Assembly (NCBI GenBank): GCA_937958375.1
Contig: CALGNY010000248.1
Location: 1 to 11,170, forward strand
Direction of reading: 5' to 3'
Source of the DNA: an uncultured Bacillaceae bacterium
GTDB lineage: Bacteria; Bacillota; Bacilli; Bacillales; Alkalibacillaceae
DNA length: 11,170 bases
The notes beneath the pieces are model-generated. The model searched no databases. It was not told the DNA's origin and saw only the letters and a list, made by a program, of their open reading frames with translations. Shown here piece after piece: positions 5,776 through 11,170 of this stretch. The position numbers and the translations under genes were made by a program. Each line of letters opens with the position of its first letter. Positions within the stretch are counted from its first letter, which is position 1.

Positions 5776-6735
5776 TTGAAATACCTACTTACCATTTTCT
5801 CATTAGGTTTAGTGGTAATGGTTGTTGCCTGCAACAATAACGACGTGACAGATAGAGCGGAATCTGAAACTGAACAATCCATTTCGCCTGATTATTTGGC
5901 AGATCACTTTTTAGATGGAAAATTTGAAGCGATCTACAACCAAACAAGTGATACTTTTAAAGACTTAGTCACGCTTCAACAATTTAAAGACATGGGCAGT
6001 AATTTTAATCAAGGTGTCGAGCACTATGAAGTCATATCGAATATGCCCTTTCAAGGGATGACCGAAATCCAATGGTTGAGCGATGATGGCACCAAAGGTA
6101 TCCGTAGCTATTTTGCTGAAGATGATACAATCGAGGGGTTGCAGATCCTTCCGGTTACACCACCGCAGGATCGTGATGATGTCTATACGGAAAATACATA
6201 CAGGATGCCAATCAGCGGAGAGTGGTTTGTCTTTTGGGGCGGAACAAACGAACTCGTAAACTACCATTATGAACTGGCACAACAACGCTATTCCTATGAC
6301 CTTCTCGTCATGGAGGATGGACATAGTTTTGAAGGTGATCCGACAGATAATGAAAGTTATTTTGCCTTTGGAGAAGATGTTTTGGCACCCCTAGATGGTG
6401 TAGTTGTTTCCGTGGAAAATGGGATTGCAGACAACACGCCAACCATTGATACTAATGCAGAAAACCCACTTGGAAATTATGTCATCATCGAACATGACAA
6501 CGAAGAATATTCCATAATTGCCCACTTTAAAAAGGAATCGATTGTCGTAAGTCCTGGTGATGAAGTAGCAGCTGGTGAACTACTTGGTTTAGTTGGCAAC
6601 TCCGGTAATTCAAGTGAACCGCATATTCATTTTCAAGTTTCCGATGGAGAGTCCTTTGAAACCTCACAGTCGATTCGAATCCAGTTGGAAAACAATGCCG
6701 AACCGTTACGCGGTGATACCGTCACGGGATTTTAA
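5776..6735 (+). CDS. M23-type metallopeptidase lipoprotein with N-terminal DUF3887-like domain
   Basis: This 319-residue, membrane-anchored extracytoplasmic protein is probably a peptidoglycan endopeptidase or a relative. From the TTG start it reads MKYLLTIFSLGLVVMVVAC, a lipoprotein signal peptide with lipobox VVAC and lipidated C19. Residues about 36-125 (DYLADHFLDGKFEAIYNQ, then TFKDLVTLQQF) look like a DUF3887 domain, often paired with hydrolases. Residues about 145-300 form an M23/LytM-like beta domain with H164, D175, H250 and H283-x-H285 in EPHIHFQVSDG, plus GNYVIIEH and VSPGDEVAAGELLGLVGNSGNS. The first H-to-D gap is 11 residues rather than the usual HxxxD, a pattern I associate with a subset of lipid-anchored M23 proteins, so activity is likely but unproven. 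It appears monocistronic, transcribed from the extended -10 promoter upstream and divergent from the VLRF1-type gene. Confidence 0.85.
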   Translation: MKYLLTIFSLGLVVMVVACNNNDVTDRAESETEQSISPDYLADHFLDGKFEAIYNQTSDTFKDLVTLQQFKDMGSNFNQGVEHYEVISNMPFQGMTEIQWLSDDGTKGIRSYFAEDDTIEGLQILPVTPPQDRDDVYTENTYRMPISGEWFVFWGGTNELVNYHYELAQQRYSYDLLVMEDGHSFEGDPTDNESYFAFGEDVLAPLDGVVVSVENGIADNTPTIDTNAENPLGNYVIIEHDNEEYSIIAHFKKESIVVSPGDEVAAGELLGLVGNSGNSSEPHIHFQVSDGESFETSQSIRIQLENNAEPLRGDTVTGF

Positions 6736-6820
6736 ACAGGAAGGGGTGTTTAACCACATGATTCAGACTATGGAAGAGGGAAGTGTTTAATCCTCTTTCC
6801 ACACTATTTTCCGAACAACC

Positions 6821-6853
6821 AAAAAAGAAGTCTCCCTAACCCGGGAGACTTCT
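6821..6853 (-). terminator. Terminator of the Ig-like lipoprotein gene (possibly bidirectional)
   Basis: AGAAGTCTCCC (6826-6836) and GGGAGACTTCT (6843-6853) make a perfect 11-bp stem with a 6-base loop. On the minus strand it is followed by a run of T (complement of 6821-6826), immediately after the lipoprotein stop codon at 6860. The plus-strand side is A/T-rich but has no T run, so it would be a weaker terminator for the M23 transcript. Confidence 0.9.
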
Positions 6854-6859
6854 GTAAAA

Positions 6860-7510
6860 TTAGTTTAATTCAATTTCAACATCTAGATCTTCATCGATTG
6901 TATCCCAATCTTGGTTTAACGGTGCATCAAAGACTAGACGAACACTTTCAATATCCTCTGCACTTGAATTCTCAAGAATGTACATCATTGTTCCACTGCC
7001 GTTTGTACCTGCCATCATTTCACCTTCAATGTGATCACTCATCCACATATCTGGTTCAATTTGTTCACCAGTGTTTGTTGACATGGTCCCTTGTCCGGCA
7101 TAGAAACTGATATCTTCATCGGACGTATTTTCAACAGAAATATCGACTTGGATGTAATCGATCTCATCAGTTTCGAAGAATTCTTGACCTTCTTCGTTTA
7201 GCTCACCTGAAGTTGCAACAACTTTTTCGATTGTCAATACAACTGGCCCAGTTTCAAATGTTTGAAGTTCCTCATTTTTTGCATGAGCAGTGAAGACACC
7301 ACCTTCTGTTTCCATTACATCTTCTGAAGCTTCACCAGATTCAGCTTCTTCACTCTCTGCTTCTGCATCAGAACCTTCTTCACTAGCTTCTACTTCAGAA
7401 GAATTTTCTTTTGTATTTTCTTCTTGTTGCTCACTGTCTTCCTCAGCACCACAAGCAGCCATGAAAACAGCCAACCCAATGACCATCAACATGAATAAAA
7501 ATTTCTTCAT
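6860..7510 (-). CDS. Lipoprotein with acidic linker and DUF4352-like Ig domain
   Basis: This 216-residue surface lipoprotein has no known function. The signal peptide MKKFLFMLMVIGLAVFMAAC ends in a lipobox with lipidated C20. Residues 21-70 are a very acidic, low-complexity linker of Glu, Ser, Asp and Ala (many EASE and EAES-like runs), probably a flexible spacer between membrane and domain. Residues about 80-216 look like an immunoglobulin-like beta sandwich of the DUF4352 type: VVLTIEKVV, then YIQVDISVENTSDEDISFYAGQGTMSTNTGEQIEPD (118-153), and a final strand VRLVFDAP. Such domains are common in Bacillus lipoproteins and often bind or support other envelope proteins. The ATG has GGGGG with an 8-base spacer. 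It sits convergent to the M23 gene with a terminator between them. The family call is by pattern only; the lipoprotein call is firm. Confidence 0.82.
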   Translation of the reverse strand: MKKFLFMLMVIGLAVFMAACGAEEDSEQQEENTKENSSEVEASEEGSDAEAESEEAESGEASEDVMETEGGVFTAHAKNEELQTFETGPVVLTIEKVVATSGELNEEGQEFFETDEIDYIQVDISVENTSDEDISFYAGQGTMSTNTGEQIEPDMWMSDHIEGEMMAGTNGSGTMMYILENSSAEDIESVRLVFDAPLNQDWDTIDEDLDVEIELN

Positions 7511-7635
7511 ATTTATTTCCCCCTATATATTTATCTTCCGGAGCCTTCATCCAAGACACCGAATTAAACAAACTAAATAAGCCACACTTGAGTTTGCTTA
7601 CTGCTCGAATGTTCATATGTAATCGACAGAGCAAT

Positions 7636-7662
7636 AAAAAAAGCCACTCCTCAAGGGCGACT
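7636..7662 (-). terminator. Minus-strand terminator with no evident gene upstream
   Basis: Read on the minus strand, AGTCGC (7662-7657) pairs with GTGGCT (7647-7642) using two G-U pairs. Inside it CC and GG close a TTGA loop with one bulged A, and a run of seven T follows. On the plus strand the wobble pairs become C-A mismatches, so the hairpin is specific to a minus-strand RNA. No minus-strand gene lies upstream (7663-8136). It may end an unseen small RNA or act as a leader terminator 126 bases before the lipoprotein start codon. Confidence 0.6.
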
Positions 7663-7800
7663 ATGCATATGTATGTTTAAACTAAAGGTGTCTATAGAAG
7701 ATGTCAGTTCCGTATTTTACTCGAAACCTGTCGAAAAGAGAAGCTCATTACTTACAGTTTTGTTAACAGGAAAACATTTCATATTAAAAATTAGTGTAAG
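7663..7800. other. Intergenic stretch without recognisable gene
   Basis: Between the minus-strand terminator and the rib promoter region I see no convincing coding sequence on either strand. The only frame with even a partial ribosome binding site is 21 codons at 7701-7766, with no recognisable product. The sequence is AT-rich. Confidence 0.5.
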
Positions 7801-7809
7801 ATTCTTAAA

Positions 7810-7854
7810 TACACAAAACGTCTCAAATGATTTATAATTCACTTAGTGTATAAT
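7810..7854 (+). promoter_or_regulatory. Promoter region of the rib operon
   Basis: Two perfect TATAAT boxes occur, at 7833-7838 and 7849-7854. The first has TACACA (7810-7815) exactly 17 bases upstream, four of six matches to the -35 consensus. The second has no good -35. Either would give a leader of about 280-290 bases ahead of ribD, enough to include the FMN aptamer. Confidence 0.55.
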
Positions 7855-7936
7855 AATAATAACTATATTTGTCACACGACTTTTAGTTGAATGCAACAAA
7901 TATACACGGGTTTGAAAATCAACATAAAGGGTTTTA

Positions 7937-7963
7937 CAGAATCAGTCGCCGTGATTGATTCTG
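7937..7963 (+). other. Hairpin just upstream of the FMN aptamer
   Basis: CAGAATCA (7937-7944) and TGATTCTG (7956-7963) form a perfect 8-bp stem with an 11-base loop, ending right where P1 of the riboswitch begins. It is not part of the standard aptamer. It may insulate the fold or stack on P1. Confidence 0.5.
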
Positions 7964-8093
7964 GATTCTTCGGGGCAGGGTGAAAATCCCGACCGGTGGT
8001 AACAGGCGAAAGCTTGAAGTCCACGACCCGCGTAAGCGGCTGATCCAGTGAGAGTCTGGAACCGACAGTTAGAGTCTGGAGGGGAGAAGGATC
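7964..8093 (+). promoter_or_regulatory. FMN riboswitch (RFN element)
   Basis: The leader contains the conserved RFN blocks in order: TTCGGGGCAGGGTGAAA (from 7969), ATCCCGACCGG, AAGTCCACGACCCGC, GATCCAGTGAGA, TCTGGAACCGACAGT, and GTCTGG followed by GGGAGAAGGAT (ending 8092). P1 is closed by ATTCTTC (7965-7971) with GAAGGAT (8086-8092), including one wobble pair. The element senses flavin mononucleotide and lowers expression of riboflavin genes. It lies directly ahead of ribD, and no terminator hairpin with a T run follows it, so control is probably at translation. Confidence 0.97.
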
Positions 8094-8095
8094 TG

Positions 8096-8138
8096 AAACG
8101 TTAACGGCCAAAAAAATTGGTTGAGGAGGTTAACGTTT
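8096..8138 (+). promoter_or_regulatory. Expression-platform hairpin enclosing the ribD ribosome binding site
   Basis: AAACGTTAAC (8096-8105) and GTTAACGTTT (8129-8138) form a perfect 10-bp inverted repeat. The right arm covers the last base of the ribosome binding site GAGGAGG (8123-8129), the 7-base spacer and the first two bases of the TTG start; the rest of the site is in the loop, where CCAA and TTGG can form a small inner stem. The left arm starts three bases after P1. This looks like a translational on/off element. Confidence 0.65.
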
Positions 8139-9240
8139 GAAGGAACCGAAAGATTATATGAACCATGCTTTGGAGCTGGCGAGGCTGACGATCGGCCAGA
8201 CACATCCAAACCCATCTGTTGGCGCGATTGTCGTCAAAGACGAGCGAGTGGTTGGCGTTGGCACGCATATGAAGCCAGGTGAGCCGCATGCCGAGGTGTT
8301 TGCACTTCAGCAGGCAGGCGATGAGGCAAAGGATGCGGAAATTTATGTGACTTTGGAGCCTTGTGCCCATTATGGGAAAACACCGCCATGTGCCAAAGCG
8401 ATCATTGATGCAGGAATCAAAAAAGTTTATGTCGCAACCTTAGATCCGAATCCGAAAGTAGCTGGAGGAGGCGTCCGATGGTTGCGTGATGAAGGAATTG
8501 ACGTAGAAGTCGGATTGCTTGAGGATGAAGCTATTGAAATCAACCACGATTTCATGCACTTCATGCGACACAAACGACCATACGTCACACTGAAAGCAGC
8601 CGTTTCGCTTGATGGAAAAATGACAGCGAATAGCGGTGACAGCAAGTGGATTACCGGTGAAGCGGCAAGACGTGATGTCCACGAAAACCGCCACCGAAAC
8701 GATGCGATTTTAGTTGGAATCGAAACCGTTAAACAAGACGATCCTCAATTGACAACCCGTTTGCCCCACGGAGGAATCAACCCCATACGAATCATTTTGG
8801 ATACCCATCTATCCATTCCTTTTCATGCCCAAATACTGACTGATGAAGCGGTTCGCACGATTGTTGTTTGTGGTAAAAACGCGAGCGAATCGACGGAACA
8901 ACAACTGAATGAAATCACACATGTCGATGTTTTTCGTATGCCTTCTGAGCAGATCGACTTGAAAGATCTGTTAGCGAAATTGGCGGAAGAAAAAATCATG
9001 AGTGTTTATGTGGAAGGTGGTTCGACGGTCCATTCGTCGTTTATCAAAAACCAGCTTTTCGATGAGCTTCATGTCTATCAGGCTCCGAAACTGATCGGCG
9101 GTCCATCAAGCAAACCATTTTTTAACCAACATGGCTTTATGGAAGTGAGCGACAGTGTGAAGCTTATGTTTGAATCAGTCGAACAAATGGGAGATGACTT
9201 GAAAATCATTGCCAAACCGGTACATAAGGGGGTTGATTAA
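8137..9240 (+). CDS. ribD: Bifunctional riboflavin deaminase/reductase RibD
   Basis: RibD is a cytosolic enzyme performing two successive riboflavin steps: deamination of the pyrimidine intermediate made from GTP, then NADPH-dependent reduction of its ribose side chain. The 367 residues show an N-terminal deaminase domain (about 1-145) with TIGQTHPNPSVGA (18-30), zinc ligands H51 and C76/C85 and catalytic E53 in HAE and PCAHYGKTPPC. A C-terminal reductase domain (about 147-360) has KAAVSLDGKMT (153-163), SKWITG (169-174), GIETVKQDDPQLT (194-206) and VEGGSTVHSSF (292-302). The start is TTG at 8137, set by GAGGAGG 7 bases before it. Length is normal. It is first in the rib operon, directly behind the FMN riboswitch, and its stop codon touches the ribE start. 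Confidence 0.97.
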   Translation: MKEPKDYMNHALELARLTIGQTHPNPSVGAIVVKDERVVGVGTHMKPGEPHAEVFALQQAGDEAKDAEIYVTLEPCAHYGKTPPCAKAIIDAGIKKVYVATLDPNPKVAGGGVRWLRDEGIDVEVGLLEDEAIEINHDFMHFMRHKRPYVTLKAAVSLDGKMTANSGDSKWITGEAARRDVHENRHRNDAILVGIETVKQDDPQLTTRLPHGGINPIRIILDTHLSIPFHAQILTDEAVRTIVVCGKNASESTEQQLNEITHVDVFRMPSEQIDLKDLLAKLAEEKIMSVYVEGGSTVHSSFIKNQLFDELHVYQAPKLIGGPSSKPFFNQHGFMEVSDSVKLMFESVEQMGDDLKIIAKPVHKGVD

Positions 9241-9894
9241 ATGTTTACCGGAATCATAGAAGAAGTCGGTGAAATCAAGACGATCAATCAAGGAAAAGAG
9301 TCACTAGAAATCGATGTGGCGGCAAGTGTCGTGACACAAGATTTGAACCTAGGTGATAGTATTTCCGTGAATGGCGTTTGTTTGACTGCGACATCCTTTA
9401 CAGAGACGAGTTTTACGATGGATGTGATGCCAGAGACGTTTCACCATACCGCTTTGAAGGATTTGAAAGCCGGATCGAAAGTGAATCTCGAACGCGCGAT
9501 GGCAGCGAATGGACGCTTTGGCGGTCATTTCGTCTCCGGTCATGTTGATGGCATGGGGAAAATCATCAAGCGAGAAACACGCGAAAACGCAGAGTATTTT
9601 CATATCGAAGTACCAGCTGATTTGAGTCAATATATGATGCTGAAAGGTTCAGTCGCCATCGATGGTACGTCGCTAACGATCTTTGGATTGGAAGATGATG
9701 TGCTGACGATCTCACTGATCCCACACACGCAGGATGCAACAATCTTAACGACAAAGCAGGAAGGCGATGTCGTCAATATCGAATGCGATCAGTTATTAAA
9801 ATATGTACATCAACTGATTCAACCGGTTGGAAACAATAGAGATAAAGGAATTTCCTTGGAGCAGCTGCGGCAAGCAGGGTTTCTTGGTCAATAG
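9241..9894 (+). CDS. ribE: Riboflavin synthase, alpha chain
   Basis: RibE catalyses the last riboflavin step, dismutation of two molecules of 6,7-dimethyl-8-ribityllumazine. The 217 residues contain the family start MFTGIIEEVG and two internally similar lumazine-binding halves: about 1-96 with DSISVNGVCLTA (39-50), and about 97-195 with GHFVSGHVDG (95-104) and GSVAIDGTSLTI (136-147). The C-terminal helix that drives trimer formation is present (about 182-195). It begins on the base after the ribD stop; its ribosome binding site AAGGGGG (9226-9232) lies within ribD, so translation is probably coupled. In Bacillus this subunit works inside a RibH capsid. B. subtilis naming is used; the same enzyme is called RibC in some species. 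Confidence 0.97.
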   Translation: MFTGIIEEVGEIKTINQGKESLEIDVAASVVTQDLNLGDSISVNGVCLTATSFTETSFTMDVMPETFHHTALKDLKAGSKVNLERAMAANGRFGGHFVSGHVDGMGKIIKRETRENAEYFHIEVPADLSQYMMLKGSVAIDGTSLTIFGLEDDVLTISLIPHTQDATILTTKQEGDVVNIECDQLLKYVHQLIQPVGNNRDKGISLEQLRQAGFLGQ

Positions 9895-9906
9895 GAGGGG
9901 CAAAAC

Positions 9907-11094
9907 ATGTTTGATTCTATCGAAGAAGCAATTGAAGATTTACGAGAAGGTAAGGCTGTCATCGTTGTCGATGATGAAAATAGAGAAAACGAAGGGGACT
10001 TTGTTGCGCTCGGAGAAAAAGCAACACCCGAAATGATTAATTTTATGGCAAAAGAAGGCCGTGGACTAATTTGTGCACCAATCACGAAAGAGAAAGCCGA
10101 TCAGCTCCAGTTAAATATGATGGCTGATGTCAATACGGATAGTCACGGAACAGCATTCACTGTCAGTATCGACCACGTGGAAACAACGACAGGAATCAGT
10201 GCAGACGAGCGTTCCAGAACGATTATGCGATTGGCTGAAGATGATGTCGTGCCAACTGAATTCAAGCGGCCGGGTCATATTTTTCCGTTAATCGCGAAAA
10301 ATGGTGGCGTCCTGCGTCGCGCTGGGCATACCGAAGCGGCCATTGACTTGGCGAAAATTGCTGGTGCCAAGCCAGTCGGTGCCATCTGTGAAATCATGAA
10401 CGAAGATGGAACGATGGCCCGTGTACCAGAGCTTCGTAAGTTGGCTGATGAAAAAGGTTTGAAACTGATTACGATTGAAGACTTGATTAAATATCGCCGG
10501 AAACACGAGAAATTGATCAGCCGCGAAGTCGAAATTAACTTGCCGACTTCATTTGGGGATTTTAACACGATTGCCTATACGAACGTGTTGGACGGTCGCG
10601 AACATTTGGCGTTAGTCAAAGGCGAAATCAACCCACATGAACCAACCCTGGTCCGCGTCCACAGTGAATGTTTGACAGGCGATGTGTTTGGCTCGCACCG
10701 ATGTGATTGTGGACCGCAGCTGGAAGCCGCATTGAAACAAATCGAAGAAGAAGGAAAAGGCGTCCTTCTCTATATGCGCCAAGAAGGTCGCGGAATCGGA
10801 CTGTTGAATAAGTTAAAAGCCTACAAATTACAAGAAGAAGGCTATGACACCGTGGAAGCGAACCACAAGCTCGGATTCCCTGCCGACTTGCGCGATTACG
10901 GATTAGGCGCGCAAATTTTAGAAGATGTTGGCGTCCGAAAAATGCGCCTGCTCACGAACAATCCACGGAAGATCAAAGGATTGCACGGTTACGAGCTAGA
11001 GCTAGTCGAGCGCGTGCCATTGAAAATGGAATCCAACGATCATAACGAAAAATATTTGCAGACGAAACGAGATAAGCTCGGGCATTTGTTTTAA
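9907..11094 (+). CDS. ribBA: Bifunctional DHBP synthase / GTP cyclohydrolase II
   Basis: RibBA makes both riboflavin precursors: 3,4-dihydroxy-2-butanone 4-phosphate from ribulose 5-phosphate (RibB half) and the opened pyrimidine from GTP (RibA half). The 395 residues show the RibB half (about 1-200) with VVDDENRENEGDFV (20-33), GHIFPL (123-128) and RRAGHTEAAIDL (137-148). The RibA half (about 205-395) has zinc cysteines C255, C266 and C268 in HSECLTGDVFGSHRCDCGPQ and the GTP-binding RQEGRGIGL (291-299). All key motifs of both halves are intact, so both activities are expected. The ribosome binding site AGGAGGGG overlaps the ribE stop codon, with a 6-base spacer. It is third in the operon; ribH, which usually follows, is not within the 76 bases left in the window. 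No terminator is visible after the stop. Confidence 0.97.
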   Translation: MFDSIEEAIEDLREGKAVIVVDDENRENEGDFVALGEKATPEMINFMAKEGRGLICAPITKEKADQLQLNMMADVNTDSHGTAFTVSIDHVETTTGISADERSRTIMRLAEDDVVPTEFKRPGHIFPLIAKNGGVLRRAGHTEAAIDLAKIAGAKPVGAICEIMNEDGTMARVPELRKLADEKGLKLITIEDLIKYRRKHEKLISREVEINLPTSFGDFNTIAYTNVLDGREHLALVKGEINPHEPTLVRVHSECLTGDVFGSHRCDCGPQLEAALKQIEEEGKGVLLYMRQEGRGIGLLNKLKAYKLQEEGYDTVEANHKLGFPADLRDYGLGAQILEDVGVRKMRLLTNNPRKIKGLHGYELELVERVPLKMESNDHNEKYLQTKRDKLGHLF

Positions 11095-11107
11095 AATGGG
11101 GGTATCA

Positions 11108-11170
11108 AAGCGTTGAGTGCGTGAAATTCGGTTCTCAATGCATTGAGCCGGGTTCCCGATGCGTTGAGCG
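11108..11170. repeat. Start of a second repeat array, about 21-bp period
   Basis: GCGTTGAG (11110-11117), GCATTGAG (11140-11147) and GCGTTGAG (11161-11168) recur. Read on the minus strand, two adjacent 21-base units (11167-11147 and 11146-11126 approximately) begin CTCAAYGCATYGRGAACC and match at about 15 of 21 positions; a partial unit lies beyond. CTCAATGCATTGAG (11134-11147) is a perfect palindrome. It begins 13 bases after ribBA ends and continues past the window edge. It is unrelated to the 52-bp array at the left end. Confidence 0.7.

Noticed and set aside
7443..7634. Minus-strand frame of 63 codons overlapping the start of the Ig-like lipoprotein gene
   Set aside because: It runs out of frame through the lipoprotein signal sequence and shows no family resemblance; the lipoprotein frame has the lipobox and ribosome binding site.
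7701..7766. 21-codon plus-strand frame in the gap before the rib operon
   Set aside because: The ribosome binding site (AAAGGTG) is weak with 10-base spacing, and there is no promoter or recognisable peptide; a chance frame is more likely.
8106..8122. CCAA-A5-TTGG in the ribD leader as an intrinsic terminator
   Set aside because: The stem is only four or five A/T-rich pairs and is followed by TTGAGGAGG rather than a T run.
8101..8370. Minus-strand frames across the riboswitch and the 5' part of ribD
   Set aside because: They are antisense shadows of the riboswitch and a strongly conserved enzyme gene, with no start signals.
9827..10036. Plus-strand frame bridging ribE and ribBA
   Set aside because: It is out of frame with both enzymes, whose motifs and ribosome binding sites are intact.

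Overview
The window looks like chromosomal DNA from a low-to-moderate GC Firmicute of the Bacillaceae group. The evidence is strong AGGAGG-type ribosome binding sites, two TTG-started genes, a Bacillus-type FMN-controlled ribD-ribE-ribBA operon, a Gram-positive BirA operator, and the order yuiD, leucyl aminopeptidase (yuiE), bioY, which as I recall resembles the yuiD-yuiE-yuiF-yuiG stretch of Bacillus subtilis. Two lipoproteins are rich in Asp and Glu, which would suit a salt- or alkali-tolerant species, but that is only a hint. I cannot name the species.

Layout. 11-478 is a non-coding tandem array with a 52-bp period, followed by a decayed unit that runs into the 3' end of yuiD. 505-981 (minus) is yuiD, divergent from pepA (1157-2638, plus). 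pepA ends at a hairpin terminator shared with the convergent unit bioY plus a small DUF4181-like membrane protein (3747 down to 2695, minus). bioY has a BirA operator lying over its -35 box. Next on the minus strand come deoD and a VLRF1/aeRF1-type protein, each with its own terminator. A divergent intergenic region (5518-5775) precedes a plus-strand M23-type lipoprotein (5776-6735). A minus-strand Ig-like lipoprotein (6860-7510) follows. 7511-8136 has no convincing gene. It holds a minus-strand terminator with no visible gene, the rib promoter region and an FMN riboswitch. ribD, ribE and ribBA (8137-11094, plus) follow almost without gaps. After ribBA a second, unrelated repeat family with a period of about 21 bp begins and runs off the window. 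ribH, the usual next gene, is not seen.

Function. RibBA makes both riboflavin precursors, RibD carries out the deamination and reduction steps, and RibE makes riboflavin; the lumazine synthase step must be encoded elsewhere. The FMN aptamer provides feedback, apparently by controlling ribD translation, because no leader terminator is visible. BioY imports biotin and is repressed by biotin-loaded BirA. DeoD salvages purine nucleosides and PepA degrades peptides.

Most of the window is ordinary housekeeping sequence. The parts most worth a second look are the two intergenic repeat families, the hairpin that captures the ribD start codon, the minus-strand terminator without a gene, and a sigma-B-like promoter in front of the release-factor-like gene. 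I see no phage, insertion sequence, CRISPR array, tRNA or rRNA.
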